A stretch of DNA of 56,315 nt. Origin: Sutterella sp. Lineage in GTDB: Bacteria; Pseudomonadota; Gammaproteobacteria; Burkholderiales; Burkholderiaceae_F. The stretch covers positions 1-56,315 of the forward strand of contig JAHHRG010000004.1 of assembly GCA_020025965.1 (NCBI GenBank). The letters are read 5' to 3'. Made by a program: the position numbers and the translations under genes. Shown in pieces: positions 8,775 through 16,996 of this stretch. Position 1 is the stretch's first letter. Each line of letters begins with the position of its first letter. The notes under the pieces are model-generated. The model was not told the DNA's origin and ran no database searches. It saw only the letters and a list, made by a program, of their open reading frames with translations.

Positions 8775-10961
8775 ATGAGAAAACTCCATATTGCCGCCAC
8801 GCCGGCCACCCGTCAGGCTTTTGACTCGACGCGCAAGGTTGTCGATCTTGCCGACGCGGATCTGACGCAAGTCTCCGCCGTAGTCATGACTGCTTCGGAA
8901 GCCACCGCCGGTCTCTTGGCCGACGTTAAGGCCCACGCTTTCAATATTCCGGTCATCGTGAAAAACGATATGGAAAGTCTCCCGACGGCGCTTTTCCGCG
9001 ACGTCGTGTCCGTCATTGACGACAAAGCCTCTGATGCCGGCCTTTACGGCCGTCAGATCGATGCAGCCGCTCAGAAGTACGAAGACGGTCTTCTCCCGCC
9101 CTTTTTCGGTTCGCTCGAAGAATATGTCCGTCAGGGCCACGCTCAGTTCGACTGCCCGGGGCATCAGGGCGGCGCTTTCTTCCGCCGTCACCCGGCCGGT
9201 CGCGAATTCGCCGAATTCTTCGGTGAAAACATTTTCCGTGCCGACCTTTGCAATGCCGACGTCTCGATGGGCGACCTTTTGATTCATGAAGGTGCTCCGT
9301 GTGCAGCTCAGGAAGCGGCCGCCAAGGTTTACAACGCCGACAAGACGTATTTCGTTCTGAACGGAACGTCCGCCTCCAATAAGGTGGTGTTGAACGCCCT
9401 CCTCGCTCCGGGCGACTTGGTGCTTTTTGACCGTAACAACCATAAATCCAATCACCACGGCGCACTTTTGCAAGCCGGTGCCACTCCCGTTTATCTTGAA
9501 ACGGCCCGCAATGCCTACGGCTTTATCGGCGGCATTGACGAACACTGCTTTGACGAAACGTATCTGCGCGAACGCGTGGCAGCTGTTGCTCCCAAGAAGG
9601 CCGACGCAAAACGTCCGTTCCGCTTGGCCGTCATTCAGCTCGGCACTTACGACGGCACGATCTATAACGCCCGTCAGGTTGTCGATCGCATCGGTCACCT
9701 TTGTGATTACATCCTCTTTGACTCGGCTTGGGTCGGTTACGAACAGTTCATCCCGATGATGAAGGACTGCTCGCCGCTTCTCCTCGAACTCGGTCCCGAC
9801 GATCCCGGTATCTTCGTAACGCAGTCCGTTCACAAGCAGCAGGCCGGTTTCTCGCAGACCTCGCAGATTCACAAGAAGGATGCGCACATCAAGGGACAGA
9901 AGCGCTTCTGCCCGCACAAGCGTTTGAATAATGCCTTCATGATGCACGCGTCCACGTCTCCTTTCTATGCCCTTTTCGCCGCACTTGACGTCAATGCCAA
10001 GATGCACGAAGGCGAATCCGGCCGTCGTCTTTGGGACGACTGCGTGCGCGTTGCAATCGATGCCCGCAAGAAGCTCATGGCCGCCTGCCGTTACATCCGT
10101 CCTTTCATTCCCGCGACGGTTGACGGCAAGCCCTGGGAAAGCTACCCGACGGAAGAGATCGCTCACAATCTCAAGTTCTTTGCCTTCGAGCCCGGTGCCA
10201 AGTGGCATAACTTTGAAGGCTACGGCAAGAACCAGTAATTCGTCGATCCCTGCAAATTCTTGCTCACGACCCCCGGCATCGATGCCGAAACCGGTCACTA
10301 CGAAGACTTCGGTATTCCCGCCACTATTCTCGCCAACTACCTGCGTGAAAACGGTGTTGTGCCCGAAAAGTGCGACTTGAATTCCATTCTCTTCCTGATG
10401 ACCCCGGCCGAAGATGCCGCCAAGATGGATCATCTCGTGGCTCAAATTGCCCGCTTTGAAGCGGCGATCGACGCCGATCTGCCGTTGGAAGAAGTGCTCC
10501 CCGCCATTTATAAGGCGAACGAAGCTCGTTATCGCGGTTACACGATCCGCCAACTTTGTCAGGAAATGCACGATTTCTACAAGGCAGGCAACGTCAAGGT
10601 CCTTCAGAAGGAAATGTTCCGAGAAGCTCACTTCCCGAAGCGTGCGCTGGAACCGCAGACGGCTCACTTCGAATTCATTCGCGGCAACGCAGAACTGGTG
10701 GCCCTTGATAAGGCCGAAGGCCGCGTGGCTGTCGAAGGTGCGCTTCCTTATCCGCCGGGCGTTCTTTGCGTCGTGCCGGGTGAAGTTTGGGGCGACTCCG
10801 TTCTGAAGTACTTCTTGGCGCTTGAAGAAGGGATCAATCGTTTCCCGGGCTTCTCGCCTGAACTTCAGGGCGTTTACATCAACGAAGATGCTGATGGCCG
10901 TAAGCGTGCCTACGGCTACGTGCTTGAAAAGGAGCGCGAAGCCGAACTGACGGCCGACTGA
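8775..10961 (+). pseudogene. speC: Ornithine decarboxylase split by an in-frame TAA
   Basis: Two open segments in one frame together encode a complete biosynthetic or inducible-type ornithine decarboxylase (728 codon positions before the end; E. coli enzymes are about 710-730). The PLP lysine lies in the SVHKQQAGFSQ stretch. The C-terminal part matches E. coli SpeC/SpeF almost word for word, for example LRENGVVPEKCDLNSILFL and LCVVPGEVWGDSV. A TAA at 10236-10238 interrupts the frame between ...GKNQ and FVDPCKF..., where the family has Tyr, so TAT or TAC to TAA is one substitution. The reading frame is otherwise undamaged. The first segment would yield a 487-residue protein lacking the C-terminal domain. 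The true ATG is at 8775, not the upstream TTG. A recent mutation or a sequence error are both possible. Confidence 0.9.
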
Positions 10962-11038
10962 GACACCCAGGTTAAGTCCCGAGAAATATCCTCAACCGAA
11001 CTTTCTTGAGGCAAGGTCAAAAAAGCACATTGACAAAA

Positions 11039-11068
11039 AGCGAGGTCCTTACGAACCTCGCTTTTTTT
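11039..11068 (+). terminator. Intrinsic terminator of the ornithine decarboxylase gene
   Basis: AGCGAGGT pairs with ACCTCGCT across an eight-base loop and is followed by a run of seven Ts. Confidence 0.9.
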
Positions 11069-11110
11069 GTGTGTACTGAAGGAACATTTCTTATTGTTTT
11101 ATACGTTTAA

Positions 11111-11134
11111 CAATTGAGAATGATTATCAATTGG
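11111..11134. promoter_or_regulatory. Fur-box-like palindrome upstream of hns
   Basis: The segment CAATTGAGAATGATTATCAA and the following TTGG resembles the Fur consensus (GATAATGATAATCATTATC) in its GAGAATGATTATC core. It lies between the decarboxylase terminator and the hns promoter, about 110 bases upstream of the latter. The match is partial and no iron gene is adjacent. Confidence 0.35.
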
Positions 11135-11242
11135 AAGATAACTCACGACTAAGTTACACATAAATTTCTTATAAAACTTCCAAAACGCACGTGCTACAAT
11201 GAGCTTCATTTTACAATGTGTAACTTATGGCATATTCATATA

Positions 11243-11271
11243 TTGACATTTTCTTTTAGAACGATTTAAAA
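11243..11271 (+). promoter_or_regulatory. Promoter of the hns-like gene
   Basis: A consensus -35 TTGACA (11243-11248) lies 16-17 bases before TTTAAA/TTAAAA (11265-11271), about 55 bases before the ATG. An AAGGAGG at 11287-11293 lies inside the leader with no start codon at the right distance; the working ribosome-binding site is probably GGAG closer to the ATG. Confidence 0.6.
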
Positions 11272-11323
11272 TCCGTCAAATAAATAAAGGAGGCACAAAT
11301 AGCTTCCGCAACGGAGAGCCCAC

Positions 11324-11653
11324 ATGATCGATTCTGAATTCAAACAAAATCTTCAGGACATCGCCGACAAGGAAACCGACCTCGAACAGCAGCGTTTGCT
11401 GCTTCACTCGAAGGGCGTTCGCACGATTCAGGAAATCGTTGACCGTCTCGGTATTCGTCCGGAAGAAATCCGCTGGCCCAGCCTGCGTTCCACGCTCGAA
11501 TCTCGCGTTCGCCGCAATCGCGGTATCGTCAAACCGAAGTATCGCGGTCCGGACGGAGAACTCTGGTCCGGCCGAGGCCGTAAGCCTCACTGGGTTCTTT
11601 CCGTATTGGATAACGGTGAAGATCTCGACAACTACCTCATCAGTCGTGACTAA
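11324..11653 (+). CDS. hns: H-NS family nucleoid-associated protein
   Basis: A 109-residue DNA-binding protein of the beta-proteobacterial H-NS group. The N-terminal half is charged and helical (oligomerisation). The C-terminal half has the conserved block KYRGPDGELWSGRGRKPHWV (72-91), with the AT-hook-like SGRGRKP that enters the minor groove of AT-rich DNA. H-NS proteins silence AT-rich, horizontally gained DNA, and one such island lies at 38.9-43.3 kb. The gene has its own promoter and terminator. The order of domains and length are typical, so the family call is firm. Which paralogue it is within the genome cannot be known here. Confidence 0.95.
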   Translation: MIDSEFKQNLQDIADKETDLEQQRLLLHSKGVRTIQEIVDRLGIRPEEIRWPSLRSTLESRVRRNRGIVKPKYRGPDGELWSGRGRKPHWVLSVLDNGEDLDNYLISRD

Positions 11654-11703
11654 GACTGATCGAGAAAACGCCGGGGTTTAGCTTCGGCTGTTCTTCTCAC
11701 TTC

Positions 11704-11740
11704 AAAGCGATCGTTTCATCCACAGAAGCGATCGCTTTTT
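11704..11740 (+). terminator. Intrinsic terminator of the hns-like gene
   Basis: AAAGCGATCG pairs with CGATCGCTTT and is followed by Ts (11736-11740). Confidence 0.88.
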
Positions 11741-11914
11741 CTTTGTCTGCGATCAGAACGAACGGAAAACTCCGACACTTTTCCGATCGTCGTCAAAGAT
11801 CCCCTCCCCATCGGCGTACTTTCACCTATCGTTTGATTTAGTTGGCGGACGATCCTCTTGGGCATTTTCGACCCAAAGCAGCCCATGAACGCTTTTTTCC
11901 ACGTTTTTGCAGTT

Positions 11915-11959
11915 TTTAGGGCATAAAACCACTCGTTTCGACAGTTTTTATGCTCTAAA
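11915..11959. repeat. Imperfect inverted repeat in the hns / S24 intergenic region
   Basis: TTTAGGGCATAAAA (11915-11928) is the near-exact reverse complement of TTTTATGCTCTAAA (11946-11959), 13 of 14 positions, with a 17-base spacer. There is no T-run of terminator type. It lies about 100 bases upstream of the S24-protein promoter and could be a protein-binding site. The surrounding stretch 11741-12040 shows no gene. Confidence 0.5.
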
Positions 11960-12057
11960 CCGCAGTTCTCCGATCTTTTCGTTTTGCGCGAAGACTTGCG
12001 AAAAGTGACTTTTGCCCTCAAAAAGTGGCCTTTTGCACCTAGCCGGATACCGAACGC

Positions 12058-12092
12058 TTGACTTTTTCTTGATTTCGCATTACTATTTCAAG
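12058..12092 (+). promoter_or_regulatory. Promoter with overlapping palindrome for the S24 protein
   Basis: TTGACT (12058-12063), a 17-base spacer and TACTAT (12081-12086) make a near-consensus sigma-70 promoter 25-30 bases before the start codon. CTTGA (12068-12072) and TCAAG (12088-12092) form an inverted repeat across the -10 region, a natural position for an autorepressor operator. The promoter is seen directly; the operator role is inference. Confidence 0.6.
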
Positions 12093-12116
12093 TAACCAAA
12101 CAGGGAGAAATTCCTC

Positions 12117-12776
12117 ATGACCGAAAATCATAAAGGCTGGGGCGGTGCCCGCGCCGGTGCCGGCCGCAAACGTCTCGATGACGAGCCGCTCGCCAATTAC
12201 AACATCCGCATGCCCAAGGGACTGATCGCCGCGTGTAAGAGCAAAGGCGGCGGTAAATATATTCGCAAGGCCGTACAGCACTACATCGATCTCGAAGCCA
12301 AGAAGACCGAATTCCTGACGGTAGATCCCGCCAAGACCGAAAGTAATGTCCTTCCGACGTTCGAAACCTTGGCCTCGGCAGCGACCGTCACGGCTCCGGA
12401 AATTGAAATGAACGCTTCCTGCGGTTATCCGTCCCCGGCTCTCGACTTTGCCGAAGATAAGTTCGACCTGTCACGCTACTTCATGCACAACGAAAAAAAT
12501 ACCTTTGTCGTGACGGCAAGCGGCGACTCGATGGTCAATGCAGGCATCGTTGACGGTGACAAGCTCTTTATCGATCAGTCGATCGAACCGCGTTCGGGCA
12601 TGATCGTCCTCGCTTATGTGGACGGCGGCCTCACGGTTAAGACGCTTCGGATGGTCGACGGTCTTCCGGAACTTCATCCGGAGAACCCGGCCTACCCGAT
12701 CATTCGTCCCGAATGCCTTGAAGATTTCCGCATTCAGGGTGTTGTCGTCAGCATCGGGCGTCAGCTTATTCGCTAA
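12117..12776 (+). CDS. Self-cleaving S24 (LexA/UmuD-type) protein with RHH-like N-terminus
   Basis: A 219-residue protein. The C-terminal half is a LexA/UmuD-type S24 peptidase: cleavage site SCGYPSPALDF (Cys102-Gly103, the UmuD type), catalytic Ser138 in SGDSM and Lys175 in LTVKTL, 37 residues apart as in UmuD. The N-terminal 65 residues are not the LexA winged helix. They begin with a basic Gly/Ala/Arg stretch (GWGGARAGAGRK) followed by a predicted strand (NYNIRMP) and two helices, resembling a ribbon-helix-helix DNA-binding fold. No umuC follows. It is therefore more likely a DNA-damage-controlled repressor than a polymerase subunit. It has its own promoter with an overlapping palindrome. 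The peptidase call is firm, the RHH call is inference. Confidence 0.85.
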   Translation: MTENHKGWGGARAGAGRKRLDDEPLANYNIRMPKGLIAACKSKGGGKYIRKAVQHYIDLEAKKTEFLTVDPAKTESNVLPTFETLASAATVTAPEIEMNASCGYPSPALDFAEDKFDLSRYFMHNEKNTFVVTASGDSMVNAGIVDGDKLFIDQSIEPRSGMIVLAYVDGGLTVKTLRMVDGLPELHPENPAYPIIRPECLEDFRIQGVVVSIGRQLIR

Positions 12777-12824
12777 CCGTCAGTCTGTTTCGTCGCTGCT
12801 CTATTCGTTGCGAGGTGCTAGATC

Positions 12825-13439
12825 ATGTTTGCCGTTTCTTTCATTGCCAAACTCAAAAACGCTTCGATCGCTTTAGCTCTATTGTCCTCTCTCGCCGTTA
12901 CTCCGGCTTACGCTTCGGGTCTCGATCCGATGCTTCTTGAAATGGCTGCAAGCGGTAACAGTCAAGCTCAGCTCACCGTCGGTCGCGCCTACTTTCTGGG
13001 AGAAGGAGTGAAACAAAACCAGCAGAAGGGCTTCCGCTGGCTGATTCGCTCGGCTCGTCAAGGCAATCCCATGGCACAGTTCTATGTCGGCAATGCCTAC
13101 AGCTTCGGTGAAGGTGTAGCGAAAAACGATGTCAAGGCAGCCCACTGGTATTTGAGTGCCGCTCAAAACGGGATTGCCGAAGCGCAGTACAACCTCGGTC
13201 TCTGCTATGCAGACGGCACCGGCATTGCACGAGACAGCGCGAAAGCGATTGAATGGTATCGTGAGTCGGCCGCTCAGGATTTCCCTTCGGCTCAGAACAA
13301 TCTCGGGCTGATGTATGAAACGGGCGAAGGTGTGGGGCGCGACCTCTCTCTGGCAAAGACTTTCTACCGAGATGCCTGCTCGGGCGGTTTCGGCATGGCC
13401 TGCCGCAACTTCGCCAGATTACAAAAAGCTGGAATGTGA
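12825..13439 (+). CDS. Secreted Sel1-repeat protein
   Basis: A 204-residue protein with an N-terminal signal peptide (hydrophobic core near residues 10-30, cleavage near AYA-SG) and about four Sel1-like TPR repeats of 36 residues. Each repeat shows the A-Q-x-x-x-G-x-x-Y-x-x-G-x-G-V pattern, for example AQFYVGNAYSFGEGV and AQYNLGLCYADGTGI. Such repeats form alpha-solenoids that mediate protein-protein contacts, often in the periplasm. It starts 48 bases after the S24 gene and could be read through from it. A terminator follows. The binding partner is unknown. Confidence 0.9.
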   Translation: MFAVSFIAKLKNASIALALLSSLAVTPAYASGLDPMLLEMAASGNSQAQLTVGRAYFLGEGVKQNQQKGFRWLIRSARQGNPMAQFYVGNAYSFGEGVAKNDVKAAHWYLSAAQNGIAEAQYNLGLCYADGTGIARDSAKAIEWYRESAAQDFPSAQNNLGLMYETGEGVGRDLSLAKTFYRDACSGGFGMACRNFARLQKAGM

Positions 13440-13458
13440 TCGAATTGTCTGATCTTTT

Positions 13459-13490
13459 AGCCGCTCGCCTTTTCGGCGTGCGGCTTTTCT
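13459..13490 (+). terminator. Intrinsic terminator of the Sel1 gene
   Basis: AGCCGCTCGCC pairs with GGCGTGCGGCT, followed by TTTTCTTC. Confidence 0.8.
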
Positions 13491-13505
13491 TCTTTTTCTT
13501 CCACC

Positions 13506-13958
13506 ATGAACTTCACTGACGACTTTCCCAACATCATCAGCTGCCGATTCGACTATCTCGAGAACTGTCCGTCACTCGCAGCCGTTAAAGCTGAAATCCT
13601 GAGCTTTTGGCTCGAGGAAGCCGGCAGTCTCCCGTCGGATGCCGAGGCGATTGTCGATCGTGAGATAGCCGCCTGGATTGACGATGCCGATCTTCGCCAC
13701 GACGTACCATGGTTTTCGGAAGGCATCAAAGAAGAGCTCGCCCGCAACGGCATCCCCGTGACAAAGGCCGACGTGTTGGACGATTATTTCGGATCACACT
13801 CCTGGCTCGTTGAAGAGGTTTTGAACGGTCGGACTCCGGAGGAAGCCGCCCTTCTCACGGCCGACGGCGTTCTTTTTGACGACCGCTGTACCGGCAACCT
13901 TGCTGCCTATACGGCAAAAGAGATTATGGCCTCCTGGTGGCGACTGAAACTCATCTGA
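13506..13958 (+). CDS. Hypothetical acidic protein
   Basis: An unrecognised 150-residue protein that is strongly acidic and cytoplasmic in character, with no signal peptide or membrane segment. It is rich in Asp, Glu, Leu and Trp and probably mostly helical. It begins 66 bases after the Sel1 gene, behind that gene's terminator. No good Shine-Dalgarno is visible, because the bases before the ATG are CT-rich. Coding is supported by codon use resembling the neighbours and by the lack of overlap with other genes. No function is proposed. Confidence 0.65.
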   Translation: MNFTDDFPNIISCRFDYLENCPSLAAVKAEILSFWLEEAGSLPSDAEAIVDREIAAWIDDADLRHDVPWFSEGIKEELARNGIPVTKADVLDDYFGSHSWLVEEVLNGRTPEEAALLTADGVLFDDRCTGNLAAYTAKEIMASWWRLKLI

Positions 13959-14125
13959 ACCCAAACATGCAAAAAGCCCGCGACATCAACTCTATTGAGT
14001 GATAGCGCGTGCTTCTTTGTTTGCTGATCAACAGAAAACTTCTGACCGCTTCCAACCTATTGTTCAACGGCACACCTTTCTTCCTTAACTTTGTTCCTTC
14101 TGCACGGTCTGATCGCGATAAACAA

Positions 14126-14158
14126 AACGGGCGCTTCCCTTTTTAGGAAGCGCCCGTT
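14126..14158 (-). terminator. Intrinsic terminator of the multiheme cytochrome gene
   Basis: AACGGGCGCTTCC pairs perfectly with GGAAGCGCCCGTT. Reading on the minus strand a TTTTGTTT tract follows. Confidence 0.9.
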
Positions 14159-14179
14159 AGGACTTAGTCAGTCAGACTC

Positions 14180-16675
14180 TTACTTCGCAGCGTTCTTGCG
14201 ATTGCGACGCCAGCGGAGGAAGAACGGCAGACCGATCAGAGCAAGAACACCCATCACGATACCCACAGCCTTAATCCAGGCGATGAGGAGGTTGTTCTGC
14301 CAAAGGAGACTGTCGTGAGCTTCCGGAGAAGCAAATTCCATACCGACAACCTTACCGATCTGCTGGAGCATAACCATCGGGATCGAACCGTCAGGAATGT
14401 CCTGGTGACAGGCGATACAGGTACCCGTACGAACAAGCTTTTCACGCTGGTGCGGAGTGAGCGGCATGGAGTCGGGCCAGTGGGAGTCAACCAGCTGAAC
14501 CTGCTTGCCGTCCTTGTTCAGGATGGCCATGAAGTCACCGTGAAGACCCTTGATAGCGTGGATCTGTTCCTTCGTGAACTTCGAGACGTTCTGACCGTTG
14601 GCATCAACAACGTCGGCGAAGCGGACTTCTTCCGGTTGCGCATCGTGTTCACCCTTTTCCATACCGTAGCCGGCAGCAACGGAGTTACCGTGGCATTCCG
14701 TACAGTCGCGGGAATTGCGAGAGGCGGTATGCGGCTGGAGCGGAGCGAGTTCCATGGCATTCATGCCGTCGGAAGTCTTGGCCACGCGGTTCGACACAAT
14801 GGTCTTACCGTCCGGACCGATCACGGTCGACACCATCTGGATCACACCGGTGAGCGGAGACACACGGCCTTCACCGTTGATACCGAGCGGCGGATTTTCC
14901 CAACGAACGTGAGAGTAGTCACCCGTAACTTCAGCACCCGGCATCATGACCGGATTACCGGTCGAGTCGGCGGTGCGCTTCTGATCGTCAACCACTTCGG
15001 CGGAACCGATCCAGTCAACCGTCTTCTTGGAGAAGTCCATCACGGACTTATAGCCGTAGTACTGCGGAGCCCAGGTCGAGTGACAGGCGTAGCATTCGAG
15101 GCTTTCCATGTGCTTTTCAACACGGACCATGGCAACGGAGGCCTTTTCCGGGTTCTTCCAGGAATTTTCCTCAGCCATCGTCTTGAGGACAGGCACTTCG
15201 AAGTCGTTGCCGGCATCGGAGTGAACGATAACCTTGTCACCGCGACGAACAACGTTACCCAGGGGGTTACCGCGGGAAGAGAGGAGATAACCGTCTTCCT
15301 TGTCATAGACCATACCGAACTTTTCGGTTACGTCCATCGGACGATCGGAAAGACCGCGAGCCGGAGCGTTCGTCAAATCCTTACCGAATTCGTCACCGAA
15401 GCCGAGCGGGAGTTCCCACGGGAACTTCTGCGTAGAACCGTGACAGTCGGAACATTCGATTTCGATCGTAGCAAGCGTCGTAGAACCGATATTGCCGTTA
15501 CCGTGCATGGCATTCGACGTATGGCAGTCCTGACAGAGAAGACCCGTTACCGTCTTGCCGTCCTTTTCGATGCGGTGGTGAGCATCGTTACGGATGTACT
15601 TATAGACGTAACCGGCGTTCTTTTCCTGAGGTTTGCCGTTTTCATCGAACGGGCCGCGGTTGTCGGAGTGACCGAGCGGCATAAAGCCCTGATAAGAGAA
15701 GCCGATACGGCGGCCGGCCGTGTGGCAGGACGCACAGGTAGAGACCTGAACACCGGAGATCTGCGTGCCGTTGACAGTGCTCGCGGACTTGCGGGAGCTC
15801 TGCATGGCGTGCGTCATGATATGGCCGGGTTCGTTCTTGGCGATGGACTTGTCACCGCCTTCGTAGTGGCCTTCGTTGTTGTAGAGCGTGTGGCAAGCCG
15901 CGCAACCCATACCGCGGAAGTGGCCGCGATCCTGATAGCCCTTGTTGCTCAAGTGGCAGGCGTTACAGTTACGAAGATAGTTGAAGGCAGCCTCTTCAGG
16001 CATTTCCTTCAAGCGTTCGAGGTCCGTCTGCGGTACGCCCTTCAATTCGGACGGGTACTGGCCAGGGAACTTCTTGGCCATATCGAGCATGTACGCCTTG
16101 TACTTATCCGTACCGAAAATCGGCGTCATACCGTCAGGGTCGCTGACAGCATGGTCGCCGTAAACGTGATCGGCGTTATCGGCATTGATACCGAACGAGG
16201 TCATGATGGTCTTCATCTTGCCTGCGTCGGTGTTCATGTGCGAACGTTCGATCGCGTAATTGTGTTCTGCGTGGCAGGAGCCGCAAGTGTTGGCAGAAAC
16301 CTGCAGAGCACCTGGGGTAGCCGTAAAGCCGGAGAGCTTAGAACCCTTGGGAGCGCCCTGGTGGGCCTTCGTCTTGTCCTGCGTTTCAGTCGGCGTACCG
16401 GCGTGACAGACCACACAACCGTTAGCGTCGCCCAGAGCGGCACCTTCGGCCATGATGTCCTTCATCATCTGGGACTCGAACGGACGAGCCGGTTCGATAC
16501 CCTGGTGACAGGTCAAGCAATTCTGATTTTCAGCAGGGAAATGTGCGGCAACAGCGGTCTTAGAGTCAACCGACTGCTCAGCGTTCTGGGTCAACGCTGC
16601 GGCAGACATCTGCGGAAGCGCCATAATGCAGAGCGCAAGCAGAGTATGTCGCCAAGTCTTCATCGTTTTATCCAT
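14180..16675 (-). CDS. Membrane-anchored 11-heme cytochrome c
   Basis: An 831-residue periplasmic electron carrier with eleven CXXCH heme-binding motifs, starting at Cys residues near 53, 87, 131, 237, 258, 314, 381, 408, 528, 658 and 753. An N-terminal signal peptide (about residues 8-26) directs export for heme attachment, and one C-terminal membrane helix (about 795-820) followed by a basic tail anchors it to the inner membrane. The motifs are unevenly spaced, with long stretches around 420-520 and 560-650 lacking hemes that may form separate folds. No reductase, quinol dehydrogenase or maturation gene is adjacent. It could pass electrons from the quinol pool to periplasmic reductases, but it might instead be a terminal reductase. 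Monocistronic; the start could alternatively be Met5. Confidence 0.93.
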   Translation of the reverse strand: MDKTMKTWRHTLLALCIMALPQMSAAALTQNAEQSVDSKTAVAAHFPAENQNCLTCHQGIEPARPFESQMMKDIMAEGAALGDANGCVVCHAGTPTETQDKTKAHQGAPKGSKLSGFTATPGALQVSANTCGSCHAEHNYAIERSHMNTDAGKMKTIMTSFGINADNADHVYGDHAVSDPDGMTPIFGTDKYKAYMLDMAKKFPGQYPSELKGVPQTDLERLKEMPEEAAFNYLRNCNACHLSNKGYQDRGHFRGMGCAACHTLYNNEGHYEGGDKSIAKNEPGHIMTHAMQSSRKSASTVNGTQISGVQVSTCASCHTAGRRIGFSYQGFMPLGHSDNRGPFDENGKPQEKNAGYVYKYIRNDAHHRIEKDGKTVTGLLCQDCHTSNAMHGNGNIGSTTLATIEIECSDCHGSTQKFPWELPLGFGDEFGKDLTNAPARGLSDRPMDVTEKFGMVYDKEDGYLLSSRGNPLGNVVRRGDKVIVHSDAGNDFEVPVLKTMAEENSWKNPEKASVAMVRVEKHMESLECYACHSTWAPQYYGYKSVMDFSKKTVDWIGSAEVVDDQKRTADSTGNPVMMPGAEVTGDYSHVRWENPPLGINGEGRVSPLTGVIQMVSTVIGPDGKTIVSNRVAKTSDGMNAMELAPLQPHTASRNSRDCTECHGNSVAAGYGMEKGEHDAQPEEVRFADVVDANGQNVSKFTKEQIHAIKGLHGDFMAILNKDGKQVQLVDSHWPDSMPLTPHQREKLVRTGTCIACHQDIPDGSIPMVMLQQIGKVVGMEFASPEAHDSLLWQNNLLIAWIKAVGIVMGVLALIGLPFFLRWRRNRKNAAK

Positions 16676-16729
16676 AGCTGGTTTGAGGGGTAAACGGGGG
16701 TTTCGATTAGGGGGCGGGATCGGCCCTAC

Positions 16730-16996
16730 TTATTTCAATTGACTGTCTTTACTGCCGCGGCGGTTGTAGAGTTCGAAGCGTTTTGCATGTTTGTCCGCTT
16801 CTTCCTGACACCGAATGCAGAGTCTCACACCGGGCAACGCCAATCGACGGGCCTCTGGAATTTCTTCACCACATTCTTCGCAATATTTGCGACTTTCACC
16901 CGTATAAAGCTTTGACTGGGCACGAAGGATCTCATCCTGGATGGAATCTTCGATTTGATCTTGGACAGCTCCGTCCTTGGACCATCCGATAGCCAT
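16730..16996 (-). CDS. DksA/TraR-type C4 zinc-finger protein (YbiI-like)
   Basis: An 88-residue protein very close to E. coli YbiI over its whole length: it begins MAIGWSKDGAVQDQI, has the four-cysteine zinc finger CEECGEEIPEARR...CIRCQ, and ends in the conserved NRRGSKDSQLK. The start at 16996 gives the normal family length and has GGAG seven bases upstream. A longer frame reaching 17092 adds 32 unrelated residues and is rejected. YbiI-type proteins lack the DksA coiled-coil with its acidic tip. Their function is not settled, although a role at RNA polymerase is usually assumed. It lies upstream of the multiheme cytochrome on the same strand. Confidence 0.92.
   Translation of the reverse strand: MAIGWSKDGAVQDQIEDSIQDEILRAQSKLYTGESRKYCEECGEEIPEARRLALPGVRLCIRCQEEADKHAKRFELYNRRGSKDSQLK

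Noticed and set aside
8775..10961. Programmed readthrough or stop-codon recoding in ornithine decarboxylase
   Set aside because: TAA followed by T is an efficient stop, and TAA ends many intact genes here. Mutation or sequence error is simpler.
11716..12021. 101-codon minus-strand frame between hns and the S24 gene
   Set aside because: Runs through the hns terminator and the inverted repeat and has no start signal.
12117..12776. The S24 protein as a polymerase V subunit (UmuD)
   Set aside because: Too long, has a DNA-binding-like N-terminus, and no umuC is linked.
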